Assembly (NCBI RefSeq): GCF_011250645.1
Contig: NZ_JAANNO010000014.1
Coordinates: 1 to 38,556, forward strand
Origin: Motilibacter aurantiacus
Lineage (GTDB): Bacteria; Actinomycetota; Actinomycetes; Motilibacterales; Motilibacteraceae
Reading direction: 5' to 3'
DNA: 38,556 bases
Position 1 is the stretch's first letter; every line of letters starts with the position of its first letter. This document shows positions 14,541 to 23,555 of this stretch, piece after piece. The notes below the pieces were generated by a model. That model saw only the letters and a program-made list of their open reading frames with translations. It did no database searches and was not told where the DNA came from. The position numbers and the translations under genes are program-made.

Positions 14541-15461
14541 ATGACTCGCACCACCCGGGCGGGACGGGCTGCCGCCGCCCTGCTCCTGCTCACCGCCTGC
14601 GGCACCGGGGCACCGACTCCGCTCGCCGGGCCCGGCACGGGCGCCGAGCCGTCGTCGCCGATCAGGGGCATGCGGCCTGCCCTCGTCGTCGGCAGCGGGA
14701 GCCACGAGGTCCTGGTCCACCCCCACACCTACTGCTGGCACGAGGGCGAGCAGGGAGTGTGCTCCGACGGCAACCCCACCGAGCCGTACGCCGACCTCGG
14801 CGTGGCCGACGAGGTCGGCATCCGGTTCGACCGCAGCGGGTGGACGTTCTCCGCGTACGCCGTGCCCGCGGGCGACCGGTGCGGGCGGATCCGGCCCACG
14901 CCGGTCTGGGCGGAGGGGAAGGGCTGGCGGCTCCTGCCGGCCGGCCCGGCCGGGGCGTACGACGTCTCGCTGTCCGGCCGCGGGCCGCAGGGCGACGTGC
15001 AGGCCGTCTTCCGCCTGACGACGACCCTGGACCGCCCCGAGCCGGCGGCGGAAGCCTTGGTGAGCTCCTTCTGGCAGTCGTCGGAGGGGCCGACCGTCGC
15101 GGCCATCGGGATCGGCTTCCGTCACCTGCGGAGCACTCCCGACGAGGCTTCCGGCCGGGTCAGCATCACCTCCGGCGACGGCACGGCCCGCACGCTCCCG
15201 CTCGTCGAGCCCCGGCCCGAGCAGGGCGACCCGTGCCCTCACATCCCCGGTTCGCTGTGGCTCCGCGCCGACGTGCCCGGTGCCACCTCTCGGGACAGCG
15301 TCGACGCCCGCCCGCTCTTCGGGGAGCCGCCCTACCGCCACCGCGTCGAGGTCGTGCTCGACGGGGCCCGGCATGTCGCCGAGACGAGCTGGCCGGACGG
15401 GCTGGACGCGGAGGGCAACTACCTCGACCTCGCGTTCAGCCCGCCCCTGCCCGGTCTCTGA
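14541..15461 (+). CDS. predicted lipoprotein of unknown function
   Basis: 306 residues. The start has an Arg-rich n-region, a hydrophobic core and the lipobox LLTAC (Cys at about residue 20), so it is expected to be lipid-anchored on the outer face of the membrane. The rest is a mostly beta-strand-like protein with Cys residues at TYCWHEGEQGVCSDG, GDRCGRI and GDPCPHI that could form disulfides. I do not recognise a domain. A GGGG-type site precedes the ATG. It is convergent with the debranching enzyme gene, with a shared hairpin between. Confidence 0.75.
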   Translation: MTRTTRAGRAAAALLLLTACGTGAPTPLAGPGTGAEPSSPIRGMRPALVVGSGSHEVLVHPHTYCWHEGEQGVCSDGNPTEPYADLGVADEVGIRFDRSGWTFSAYAVPAGDRCGRIRPTPVWAEGKGWRLLPAGPAGAYDVSLSGRGPQGDVQAVFRLTTTLDRPEPAAEALVSSFWQSSEGPTVAAIGIGFRHLRSTPDEASGRVSITSGDGTARTLPLVEPRPEQGDPCPHIPGSLWLRADVPGATSRDSVDARPLFGEPPYRHRVEVVLDGARHVAETSWPDGLDAEGNYLDLAFSPPLPGL

Positions 15462-15471
15462 GCAAGCTCTC

Positions 15472-15495
15472 GCGGGCCCGTCGGCCCGGGCCCGC
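15472..15495. terminator. bidirectional hairpin between lipoprotein and debranching enzyme
   Basis: GCGGGCCC (15472-15479) and GGGCCCGC (15488-15495) pair perfectly around an 8-base loop, in the 34-bp gap between two converging stop codons. Confidence 0.65.
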
Positions 15496-17630
15496 TAGGC
15501 CGGGGGTCCGGCCGCCGTGCGGCCCAGCAGGCCGGGTGAGGGCGTCTCGGAGTCGACGTCCACGCGGCTCTCGCCCAGGGGGACTCCGGCGAGACGGACC
15601 CGTCCCCACTCGCGCGGGGTCACCGGATGCGCCGCGGCCCTGCCGTGGGGAAGACACACGTCGATCCGCAGCAGCGACGTCAGCAGGCTGATCGGCGTCG
15701 CCGCCGACCAGGCCTGGGGCGAGCACGAGGTCGGGTACGGCACCGGCCGCGGCACGGAGCCCCGGTCGAAGCCGCAGAACAGCTCGGGCAGCCGGCCCCC
15801 GAACGACGCGGACGCGGCCACGAGGGCCGATGCCACCCGCTGCGCCTCGGGCACCAGGCCGTAGCGCACGAGGCCGGCCACGAGAACCGCGTTGTCGTGC
15901 GGCCACACGGAGCCGTTGTGATAGCTGACCGGGTTGAACGTCGCCGCCGAGGTGGCCAGCGTCCGGACACCCCACCCGCTGAACATCGCGGGGGAGAGCA
16001 GGTGCGCAGCGACCGCACGTGCCCGGTCCTCCGTGACGATGCCGGTCCAGAGGCAGTGACCCTGGTTGGAGGCCAGCGAGTCCACGGGCCGCTTCTCCGC
16101 GTCCAGGGCGAGGGCGTAGTGGCCGTGCTCCGGCAGCCAGAACCGCTCGTTGAAGCGCCTTCTGAGCTCCTCGGCCCGCTCGCGCCACGAGCCCTCCTCG
16201 CCCGTGCTGGCGAAGACCCGGGCGAGATGCGCGCGCGCGAGGTACGCCGCGTACACGTAGCCCTGGGCCTCGACCAGCGCGATGGGCGGCTCGGCGAGGC
16301 GCCCGTCGGCGAAGGCGATGGAGTCGAGGGAGTCCTTCCAGCCCTGGTTGAGCAGGCCGCGGTCGGTCTTGCGCGCGTACTCGACGAACCCGTCACCATC
16401 GACGTCGCCGAACCGCTCGACCCAGCCCAGGGCCCGGTCCGCGGCTGGTAGCAGGCGCTCCACGTCCGCCAGTGGCGCTCCCCACCGGGCGACCTGGTCG
16501 AGCAGCATCACGAACAGCGGAGTGGAGTCGACGCTGCCGTAGTAGACCGAGCTGCCCCCCAGTGCGCGGCTCTCGTCCATGCCGAGCCTGACCTCGTGCA
16601 GGATCTTGCCCGGCTCCTCCTCGCTCATGGGGTCGACGACGGCGCCCTGGTGCCTCGCGAGCGTCTGCAGCGTCGAGAGTGCGAGCCCCGGGTCGAAGGG
16701 CAAGGCCATCCAGCTGGTGAGCAGCGCATCGCGGCCGAACAGCGCCATGAACCACGGGGCCCCAGCGGCCACCACGTCTGAGCCCGGTCGCTCGGGGTCC
16801 TGGATCCGCAGCGCGCCGAGGTCGAGCACGCTGCGGTCGACCGCGCGGGCAAGTGCGCTGCTCCCGCAGTGCAGTTCAGGAGTCGTGGATCGCCAGTCCT
16901 GCATGCGGAGGGTCGGACGGGCTTGCTCGACGGGTTGGTCGAGCGGGAACGCCGATGCCTCCTCGTGGCCGTCCGACGACGCGAAGACCTCTACGCTGGC
17001 CCGCCACTGGCCGTGGGGCGGCACGATCACCCGCCAGGCGAGGGCACCGGGGACCGCCGTGGCACCCGCGGCGCGTACGCGGGTGCCACGCCGCCGGCTG
17101 CCCGTGCCCGCGACGAGCTCGAGCTGATCGCCGCTGCACCGGCGGTCGACGGCGGGCACCCGCCTGGGGCGGCCGTCCTTCACGTCGAACAGGTCGGCGA
17201 AGTCGGCGTCGACCAGCAGCTGGATCGAGATCCCTGCGGGCTCGCGCCCGTAGTTGTGCACCACCAGGTCCTCGCGCAGCCCGTTGGCGACCATGCGCCG
17301 GCGCTCGACGACCAAGGACGCGTCGTGACATCCGGGTCGCGGCGCCGCACGGGTGAGGAAGGTGGCCTCGAAGGGCTCGCCGAACACGACCGACAGCGGC
17401 TCCAACGGAAGGTCGTCCACGAGGAGCCGCCACGTGGAGACGATGCGGTTGTCGCGGAAGAAGACGCCTTGCGGGCGGTCCGGGGTGATGTCCCCGGCGC
17501 GGTCGCTGACGCAGAACGAGGATCCCTCGACCACGGTGACGTCGCCGGGGGACGGAGCGGAGGCCTCCGTCGGGTCGGCGTCGTGAGGGAGCTGCTCGGC
17601 ACGCAGAACGGAGAGGTCAGGTTCGGTCAT
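15495..17630 (-). CDS. glycogen debranching-type amylo-alpha-1,6-glucosidase
   Basis: 711 residues from the ATG at 17630; the frame is open further upstream but overlaps other genes. An N-terminal beta domain (about 30-250, with VVEGSSFCVSDRAGDI and DGRPQGVFFRDNRIVSTWRL-like text) precedes an (alpha/alpha)6 catalytic domain. Visible motifs there are MALFGRDALLTSWMALPFDP, NQGWKDSLDSI, EAQGYVYAAYLARA, SNQGHCLWTGIV and YHNGSVWPHDNAVLVAGL. This fits enzymes that trim alpha-1,6 branches of glycogen or related glucans in the cytoplasm. The start overlaps the preceding 79-aa gene by 14 bases, and no ribosome site is seen, implying translational coupling. Confidence 0.88.
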   Translation of the reverse strand: MTEPDLSVLRAEQLPHDADPTEASAPSPGDVTVVEGSSFCVSDRAGDITPDRPQGVFFRDNRIVSTWRLLVDDLPLEPLSVVFGEPFEATFLTRAAPRPGCHDASLVVERRRMVANGLREDLVVHNYGREPAGISIQLLVDADFADLFDVKDGRPRRVPAVDRRCSGDQLELVAGTGSRRRGTRVRAAGATAVPGALAWRVIVPPHGQWRASVEVFASSDGHEEASAFPLDQPVEQARPTLRMQDWRSTTPELHCGSSALARAVDRSVLDLGALRIQDPERPGSDVVAAGAPWFMALFGRDALLTSWMALPFDPGLALSTLQTLARHQGAVVDPMSEEEPGKILHEVRLGMDESRALGGSSVYYGSVDSTPLFVMLLDQVARWGAPLADVERLLPAADRALGWVERFGDVDGDGFVEYARKTDRGLLNQGWKDSLDSIAFADGRLAEPPIALVEAQGYVYAAYLARAHLARVFASTGEEGSWRERAEELRRRFNERFWLPEHGHYALALDAEKRPVDSLASNQGHCLWTGIVTEDRARAVAAHLLSPAMFSGWGVRTLATSAATFNPVSYHNGSVWPHDNAVLVAGLVRYGLVPEAQRVASALVAASASFGGRLPELFCGFDRGSVPRPVPYPTSCSPQAWSAATPISLLTSLLRIDVCLPHGRAAAHPVTPREWGRVRLAGVPLGESRVDVDSETPSPGLLGRTAAGPPA

Positions 17631-17856
17631 CTGCGCTGGGAAGGAGGTCGTGGGCCGAAGAGGTGGCAGGGTCGTGCGGGGGACGGTCCCCCGCTCCGTG
17701 CTGGTGCTGCTGCGTGCTGACGCGGAGAGCGGCAAGAGCGCGCTGCGTCCGGGTGTCCTCGCGGGGAGGGTCGGCGAGGATGCCGGCGAGCAGCTGCAGG
17801 GCATACACCACTCCCACGACGTATGCGGGAAGGAGGGCGAGCCCGTCCATGGTCAC
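17617..17856 (-). CDS. small membrane protein in the glycan operon
   Basis: 79 residues from a GTG at 17856 that lies inside the glycosyltransferase stop (GTGA); an ATG two codons later is an alternative. The start DGLALLPAYVVGVVYALQLLAGILAD is one membrane helix (about 6-26). The remainder is hydrophilic with a His/Gln run (TQQHQHGAGDRPPHD). The stop overlaps the debranching gene start. Being wedged by overlaps between two glycan enzymes makes it a real gene, possibly a membrane tether or partner for them; the function is unknown. Confidence 0.65.
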   Translation of the reverse strand: MTMDGLALLPAYVVGVVYALQLLAGILADPPREDTRTQRALAALRVSTQQHQHGAGDRPPHDPATSSAHDLLPSADDRT

Positions 17857-19001
17857 CTGCCGCGGTGGGTCGAGCGGCGCGCGCCAGCGGCGGTCTCGCC
17901 CGTCAGCGCCTCGAGGTCACGGGCGCCGTCGACGAGCGCCCGGTAGATGCGCTCGTAGCCGGCGGCCATGACCGGTAGGTCGAAGCGGCGCTGCGCGCGG
18001 TCGCGGCAGCGCACCGGGTCCAGTCCCTCCGCAGCCCGCAGGGCGGGGGCGAAGCCGGCGTACTCGTCGACGACGAGGCCGGTCACGCCGTGGTCGACGA
18101 CCTCCGGCACGCTGCCGCGCCGGAGCGCGACGACGGGCGTGCCGCAGGCCATCGCCTCGATCATCACCATGCCGAACGGCTCCTCCCACTGGACGGGGAA
18201 GGCGAGCGCCTGCGCGCCGGCCAGCAGTTGGCGCTTGAAGGTGGCGTCGGCCTCGCCCACGTACTGCACCCCGCTGCCCAAGCGAGGGGCGATCTCCGCC
18301 TCGAAGTAGGCCTTCTCCGCGGGCTCGCTGCACTTGCCGGCCAGCACGATCCACCGGCCGGCGGCACGGGCGGCGTCGATCGCGAGGTGCGCCCCCTTGT
18401 CGGGGTTGAAACGGCCGAGCCACAGGACGTAGCCGTCCTTCTCCGCCCGGAAGGGGAACGTGGAGAAGTCGATCGCGTTGTGCACCCGCCCGACCCAGTT
18501 GACGTCCGGGTTGAGCCGGCGCTGTGCGTCGGAGATCGCCACCACGTCGACGCTCGCGCCCAGCCTCCGGAAGTAGTCGCCCTGCTCGCCGTCGACCGGG
18601 CCGTGCATCGTCACCACCGTGGGCACGTCGCGCCCACGGGCGAGCAGCGGCCCGGCGAGGGTGTGGTCGTGGACGATGTCGACGTCCAGGCCGTCCAACG
18701 CGGCGGCTGCCCCGGCGGCGTGGATGACCTCGGGGGCCGGTGTGCCGAGGCGGGCCGACGGTGGCTCGTCGAAGACGGGTACGAACCGGGCCGCCTTCGT
18801 GGCGTGCCGTCCGGCGCCGACGAGCGTGACCTCGTGGCCGCGCTCGGCGAGCTGATCGACGAGGTCGGCGACGACGGACTCGATCCCGCCGTAGCCCCTG
18901 GGGGGGAGCTCGAACCACGGCGGGGCGATCATCGCGATCCGCAGCGGCGGCACCGCCGGGGTCACCGGGGTGTCGACAGGGGGTTGCAGCTGCACAGTCA
19001 T
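17853..19001 (-). CDS. family 4 glycosyltransferase (GT-B fold)
   Basis: 382 residues from the ATG at 19001, with GGAGG 6 bases upstream; an earlier in-frame start lacks this. The N-terminal Rossmann half holds APPWFELPPRGYGGIESVVADLVDQLAERGHEVTLVGAG and DIVHDHTLAGPL. The C-terminal half holds GYVLWLGRFNPDKGAHLAIDAA, then PVQWEEPFGMVMIEAMACGTPVVALRRGSVPEVV, where EPFGMVMIEAMACG is the EX7E nucleotide-sugar motif. It transfers a sugar from a nucleotide donor with retention. Donor and acceptor are unknown. It leads the operon with the small membrane protein and debranching enzyme. Confidence 0.92.
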   Translation of the reverse strand: MTVQLQPPVDTPVTPAVPPLRIAMIAPPWFELPPRGYGGIESVVADLVDQLAERGHEVTLVGAGRHATKAARFVPVFDEPPSARLGTPAPEVIHAAGAAAALDGLDVDIVHDHTLAGPLLARGRDVPTVVTMHGPVDGEQGDYFRRLGASVDVVAISDAQRRLNPDVNWVGRVHNAIDFSTFPFRAEKDGYVLWLGRFNPDKGAHLAIDAARAAGRWIVLAGKCSEPAEKAYFEAEIAPRLGSGVQYVGEADATFKRQLLAGAQALAFPVQWEEPFGMVMIEAMACGTPVVALRRGSVPEVVDHGVTGLVVDEYAGFAPALRAAEGLDPVRCRDRAQRRFDLPVMAAGYERIYRALVDGARDLEALTGETAAGARRSTHRGR

Positions 19002-19097
19002 GGAGGTCCTCCGAACGACGGGTCGTACGGGGGCCCGAGCCATCGCTGGGCCGTCCGCCCGGTCGGAGCGCCGCCCCGACCGGAGGGGGTACGAGGG

Positions 19098-19445
19098 TCA
19101 GGACATCGCCGGGGGCGGTTGCTCGCGCTCGCGGGCGGGCGGGCGCCCGTCGTCGCGCCGTCGTCCGGCCAGCTCGTCCTCGAGCTCGGCGATGCGCGAC
19201 TGGAGGGAGAACACCCGGCGGACACCGGCGAGAGTGAGGCCCTCACCCACGAGCTCCTGCACCTCCTGCACCTGCTCCACCTGGTGCCGGCTGTAGCGGC
19301 GCTGGCCGCCGCCGGACCGGGCGGGCGTCACGACGTCCTGGTCGTCCAGCCGGCGGAGGAACGCCTGCTGGACGTTGAGCATGTCCGCGACCTGGCCGAT
19401 GGTGAACAGCGGCGCGTGGGCGTCGTCGAACGGAAGAGGCGTCAT
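19098..19445 (-). CDS. MerR-family (HspR-like) transcriptional regulator
   Basis: 115 residues. The N-terminal winged HTH reads LFTIGQVADMLNVQQAFLRRLDDQDVVTPARSGGGQRRYSRHQVEQVQEVQELVGEGLTLAGVRRVFSL, followed by a coiled coil (QSRIAELEDELA) and a charged Arg/Pro tail. The pattern is close to HspR-type repressors rather than to metal- or drug-sensing MerR proteins, as no Cys ligands are present. GAGGAGG precedes the ATG. It lies 96 bp upstream of the glycosyltransferase on the same strand and could control that operon or stress genes; this is inference. Confidence 0.85.
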   Translation of the reverse strand: MTPLPFDDAHAPLFTIGQVADMLNVQQAFLRRLDDQDVVTPARSGGGQRRYSRHQVEQVQEVQELVGEGLTLAGVRRVFSLQSRIAELEDELAGRRRDDGRPPAREREQPPPAMS

Positions 19446-19623
19446 CAGGCCCTCCTCGTCGCGGTCCGCGAACGGGGTGCACCCGTCTGGGCGCGAACAT
19501 TACCACCCTGCCGGTGTCGAGGGAACCTCCCACTTGATGTTTAACTTTCCTGGTGAGCAGGAAGCAGCGAGGGTGCGGCCCCGGCGTGGGGCCTGCGGCT
19601 GCGCAACGTCGAAGGAGGAGCAG
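19446..19623. promoter_or_regulatory. divergent promoter region between MerR and STAS genes
   Basis: On the minus strand TAATGT (19497-19502) with TTCCCT 17 bp upstream (19520-19525) is a possible MerR-gene promoter. An AT-rich patch at 19531-19547 contains CTTGATG, similar to one half of the HspR box CTTGAGT. No clear STAS promoter was found. Confidence 0.35.
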
Positions 19624-20124
19624 ATGACCGTCCCGGAGCCCGGTCTGACCGTTGTGGCCACCACGGAGCACGACGTGCCCGTCCTCAGCGTGAGCGGTGA
19701 GCTCGAGGCCGCCGGTGCCCCGGTGCTCCGCGGCGCGGTGACCGACGCGCTCGCGCAGCGGGCACGGGGGCTCGTGATCGACCTGCGTGGAGTGGGCTTC
19801 GTCGACTCCGCCGGGCTCGGGGTCCTCGTCGGAGCCCTGAAGCGGTGCCGCGAGCGTGGTGGCGAGCTCGCCGTCGTGTCCACGACGCCGATGTTCCTGC
19901 GCACCCTGCGGGTGACAGGGCTCGCGCGGATCCTGCCGACCTTCCCGGTCCGGTCCGAAGCGCTGGGCCACGTGAGGGCGAGGCTGGCCGCCGGCCCGGC
20001 GACGGGCGGAGCGGAGCCGTCCCGCGCCGTCACCCTGCCGTGCCCGCGGTGGGCGAACCGGCGCACCCGCCCGGCCGTCCCCACCGGTGCAGCGCGACGC
20101 CGCGACATGGCGCCGGCGTCCTGA
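19624..20124 (+). CDS. STAS-domain anti-sigma-factor antagonist
   Basis: 166 residues; AAGGAGGAG precedes the ATG. The STAS fold spans about residues 8-112. It has DVPVLSVSGELEAAGAPVLRGAV, the phosphorylatable-Ser loop DLRGVGFVDSAGLGVLVGALKRC (Ser in VDSAG) and LAVVSTTPMFLRTLRVTGL. In the SpoIIAA/RsbV scheme the unphosphorylated protein binds an anti-sigma kinase and frees a sigma factor. No kinase or sigma gene is adjacent, so the partner is unknown. About 50 C-terminal residues form an Arg/Pro-rich extension that the family does not need. It is convergent with jetC. Confidence 0.9.
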   Translation: MTVPEPGLTVVATTEHDVPVLSVSGELEAAGAPVLRGAVTDALAQRARGLVIDLRGVGFVDSAGLGVLVGALKRCRERGGELAVVSTTPMFLRTLRVTGLARILPTFPVRSEALGHVRARLAAGPATGGAEPSRAVTLPCPRWANRRTRPAVPTGAARRRDMAPAS

Positions 20125-20162
20125 CCCGACGTCGAGCCTGCTCCTGCTCCCGCTGCCGGGGC

Positions 20163-20182
20163 CGCCGGGCACACGCCCGGCG
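20163..20182. terminator. bidirectional hairpin between STAS gene and jetC
   Basis: CGCCGGGC (20163-20170) and GCCCGGCG (20175-20182) pair perfectly around ACAC in the 68-bp gap between the two converging stops. Confidence 0.65.
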
Positions 20183-20192
20183 ACCGCGGAAG

Positions 20193-23100
20193 TCAGTTGT
20201 CGGGGGCCGCGCGCAGCCGCGTCACGTGCGAGTAGCCCTTCGGGGACTTGGTGACGGTGAGGATCAGCTGCATGGCCGGCTCGAGCGCAGTCACCTTGTC
20301 CAGCGGTGCGCCGATGATGAGCTGGAAGCCGAGCTTCTTCCAGGCCTGCACGGCTCGTCCGGCGAACTCGGAGTCGGACTTGATGAAGCCCTCGTCGAGG
20401 AACACCGGCGCGAAGCGGGGGAGCCGGTCCTCGTCGCCGAGCTGGTAGCGCAGCGCGGAGCCGACGATGAAGGCCATCAGCTCCTGCGTCTCGCCGCCGC
20501 TCTTGCCGCCGAGGTGGGCGTAGGTCGCGAGCTCCTTGCCGTGCCGGTCCACCCGCACCGCGGTGATCTCCACGTGGCGTCGCACGTCGAGGTAGACGTC
20601 GCGGCTCACCGTGCCCGGGCGGGCGTTGCCGTCGGGCTTGCGGATGAGGTCGATGAACGAACGCAGTTCCAGGAACCGCTGTTCGGCGTCCTCGTCCGTC
20701 GCCTCGCTGACGAGCCCGGAGGCCAGGCGGGCGAGCTGCCTGCGGAAGCGCACGACGTCGTCGGAGGAGATCAGGCGCAGTGAGATGCGCAGCCGGTCGT
20801 TCTGCGGGCCGAACGGCAGCGTCGACAGGATGTCGTTGACCGGGTCGAGCCGGGCGCGGATCTCGTCGAGGGCCGCGCCGAACGCGCCGGACAGCGGCAC
20901 GAGGTCCTGCCCGCTCCACTCGGAGAGCCGGCGGCGCCACTCCAGTCGCCGGTCGGCGAGCCCGGTAGCGACGATCTTGTCGAGGATCTCGCGGTAGTCC
21001 GGGTAGGAGTCGATGCCGACGCCCCGGTTGGGGTCGGGCCAGCGCGACTGGAACTGCTCGAAGATGCCGATCAGGGTGGCCGTCGCGGCCGCCCCGCGCT
21101 CGCGGGCGTGGGCCGTACGCTCGGACAGCCGGTTGCGCAGCTTGGTCAGGCTCCGCTCGAACTCGGCGATGCCGTCCAGGCTCCCGACCTCGAGGAGCAG
21201 GGCGTCGAGGTAGCCCTGCTGCTCGTCGGTCAGGGTGACCGCCCCGTCCGCAGCGACCCGGTCCACCTCCCGGGTGGTGGAGTCCTGCTCCTCGCAGAGC
21301 CGCTCGTACTCGGCGTCCGCGGCGTGCAGCAGGTCCTTGGCCCGGACGGCCTCCGCCTCCGCCTCGGCCAGCCGGGCCTCGATGCGCGCGTGCTGCGCGG
21401 CCAGGGCCGCCAGGACGTCGTCCGCGGCGAGGATGCGGCTCAGCTCGTCCTGCTTGGCGGCGAGCAGGGTGGAGGGGGTGGCGACGTCGATGTCCGCCCA
21501 CTCGGTCGCGAGCAGCCACCGGTGCGCGCTCTCCAGCCTGCGCAGGTGCTTCGCCGTCTCGTCGAGCGTGCGCTCCTGCGCGAGCAGGGTGCCCAGGTGG
21601 GCGTCCAGCTCGGCGATCTCGCCGTCGATCTCGGCGAGCCGGTCCGCCGAGGAGAAGCCGATGATCGACGCGTCCCCCAGCTCACCGTGGGACCCGCGGC
21701 GGCCGTTGCGGGTCTGCCCGTTGCGCGTCACGCGCGGCCCGCCGCCGTCCAGCTCGCCCGGGGACTCGACGCAGAGGTGGTCGGTCCCGCGCCGCGTCAC
21801 CCGCTCGCGGATCCACCAGCTGAACGGGCTGTCCTTGTAGAGCAGCTTGCCGGAGACGTAGCGGGCGTCGCCACGCTCCTCCACGTGCGGCTGCAGCTCG
21901 ACGCCCTCGAACTGGATGCGCACCGGCAGCCGGATCGGGTCGATCGCCCGCGAGAGGTGCTGCAGGCGGCGCTCGTCGACGAGCAGGACGCGCGCGACCG
22001 AGAAGAGGGTGACCTCGGCGGCCTTGCGCCAGGCCTGCTCCTCCGGGGCGATGTCGATCAGCTCGGCGACGAACGGCAGCTCGGACGGGTCGATCCCGGC
22101 GGCCTCGGCGATCGCGAGCCGCGCCTCGTGCAGCCGGCGCGGCACCCGGCCGGTGCGCCCGGTCAGGGAGTCGCGCTCGGAGACGAGCTCGCTGCGGCGG
22201 GCCTGCGTCGGCCAGCCCTCCTGGCGCACCTGCTGCTGCTGGGCGGCCAGCGCCTCGAGCCGGTCGGGCAGCTCGGTGAGGAACTGCTCGGCCGCCACCT
22301 GTGCACCGGCGAAGCCGGCTGCGGTCGTCAGCTCGAGCCCGAGGTCCACGGTGCTGGCCGCGAAGCGGGTCCAGCGCGTGTCGGCGGCGTCCTTCGCCGC
22401 CCGGGCCGCCTCGATCTCGGCCTCGAGCCGCTTGATGCTGTCGCCGCCCGCGGCGCGCTGGGACTCCTCGACGTTCGCGAGCTCGCCCTTGAGCCGGGTC
22501 TGCTCCTCGCGTGCCGCGCGGTAGCGCTCGTTCAGCGCCTTCTTCGACTCGAGGGCCTCCCGCGCGGCCGTCTCGAGCAGCCGCTCGCGGGTGTGCAGCC
22601 GCCACACCGAGAAGGCGGTGTCGCCGGCCCGCTGGGCGCCGAACGTGTCGATGAGCTGCTCGTCGGCACGGGCCTTCTCCCGCTCCTCCCACAGCCCGGG
22701 CAGCCGGGCGAGGGTGTGCTGCTTCTCCGCCGCGGTCTGCATCTCCTGGTACGCGGCGTCGAGGTCGTCGAAGTGACGCGCCGCGTTGTCGGCGGCCACG
22801 TAGGTCGCCGGCTGCTCCAGCACCATCGACTTGTAGAGCCCGTCGACGGTCCGGACCTGCTGCCCGGCCTGGATGCGGGCCAGCAGGCGCAGCGCCTTGG
22901 TCCCGTCGCCGCCGGCGCCGATGCCCAGCCGGTCGAAGAGGCGCTGGGCGAACTCGGCGTACGTCCCGGCGACGAACATCGCCGGCCAGCGCGCCGTGAG
23001 CGACCGCTTGTCGAAGCGCTGCGACGCGAGCGGCTCGAGCTCGCGCAGGTCGAGCCGGCCGTCGACCGTCGCCATCTTCATCGTGACGTCCTTGGACGTC

Positions 23101-23555
23101 GTCGCCGCCCGTGGCACCGAGTACGCACGCAGTGCGGTGAAGCGCCGGCCGGAGCCGTCGCTGAACGTCATCGCGAGCGCGCCCCACGTCGGCCCGTCGG
23201 CGCCGCGCAGCACCTTGTCGGTGAGCGCGCCGGTCTCGGCCTCGCGGCTGTCGTCGATCTTGCCGCGCAGGTAGGAGAGCAGGTTGCGCTGGTCGGGGTT
23301 GCGGGCCCGGCCGGTGGCCGCGTCGTTGGATGCGCCGTTGAACGGTGTGTCCGACGGCATCATCAGCGCGAGGTACGCGTCGAGGATCGTGGACTTGCCG
23401 GTGCCCGACGCGCCCGACAGCAGGGTGGCCTCGGCGTCGAGCTCGATCACCGTGTGGCCGTGGAAGCCGCCCCAGTTGACCAGCTGCATGGACTCGGCCA
23501 CCCAGCGGACGTCGCCCAGCTCGGCGAACTCGGGTAGCAGCGCGGGCTGGCTCAT
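20193..23555 (-). CDS. jetC: JetC/MksB-like SMC-family ATPase (Wadjet)
   Basis: 1120 residues. An SMC/MukB-like head is split across the ends: Walker A GASGTGKS (48-55) in an N-terminal ATPase lobe, signature GGKSGGETQ (about 1016-1024) and Walker B VFLDEG (about 1051-1056). Between them are long charged coiled-coil stretches (about 270-460 and 640-800) around a central hinge-like part. In Wadjet this subunit loads on DNA with JetA and JetB and extrudes loops using ATP; with JetD it cuts small circular DNA. Its start overlaps the jetB stop (ATGA). No jetD follows: the next gene is the convergent STAS gene 68 bp away. Confidence 0.92.
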   Translation of the reverse strand: MSQPALLPEFAELGDVRWVAESMQLVNWGGFHGHTVIELDAEATLLSGASGTGKSTILDAYLALMMPSDTPFNGASNDAATGRARNPDQRNLLSYLRGKIDDSREAETGALTDKVLRGADGPTWGALAMTFSDGSGRRFTALRAYSVPRAATTSKDVTMKMATVDGRLDLRELEPLASQRFDKRSLTARWPAMFVAGTYAEFAQRLFDRLGIGAGGDGTKALRLLARIQAGQQVRTVDGLYKSMVLEQPATYVAADNAARHFDDLDAAYQEMQTAAEKQHTLARLPGLWEEREKARADEQLIDTFGAQRAGDTAFSVWRLHTRERLLETAAREALESKKALNERYRAAREEQTRLKGELANVEESQRAAGGDSIKRLEAEIEAARAAKDAADTRWTRFAASTVDLGLELTTAAGFAGAQVAAEQFLTELPDRLEALAAQQQQVRQEGWPTQARRSELVSERDSLTGRTGRVPRRLHEARLAIAEAAGIDPSELPFVAELIDIAPEEQAWRKAAEVTLFSVARVLLVDERRLQHLSRAIDPIRLPVRIQFEGVELQPHVEERGDARYVSGKLLYKDSPFSWWIRERVTRRGTDHLCVESPGELDGGGPRVTRNGQTRNGRRGSHGELGDASIIGFSSADRLAEIDGEIAELDAHLGTLLAQERTLDETAKHLRRLESAHRWLLATEWADIDVATPSTLLAAKQDELSRILAADDVLAALAAQHARIEARLAEAEAEAVRAKDLLHAADAEYERLCEEQDSTTREVDRVAADGAVTLTDEQQGYLDALLLEVGSLDGIAEFERSLTKLRNRLSERTAHARERGAAATATLIGIFEQFQSRWPDPNRGVGIDSYPDYREILDKIVATGLADRRLEWRRRLSEWSGQDLVPLSGAFGAALDEIRARLDPVNDILSTLPFGPQNDRLRISLRLISSDDVVRFRRQLARLASGLVSEATDEDAEQRFLELRSFIDLIRKPDGNARPGTVSRDVYLDVRRHVEITAVRVDRHGKELATYAHLGGKSGGETQELMAFIVGSALRYQLGDEDRLPRFAPVFLDEGFIKSDSEFAGRAVQAWKKLGFQLIIGAPLDKVTALEPAMQLILTVTKSPKGYSHVTRLRAAPDN

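Noticed and set aside
20125-20192. Possible jetD remnant downstream of jetC
   Set aside because: Only 68 bp, filled by a terminator hairpin; no toprim-like coding sequence on either strand.
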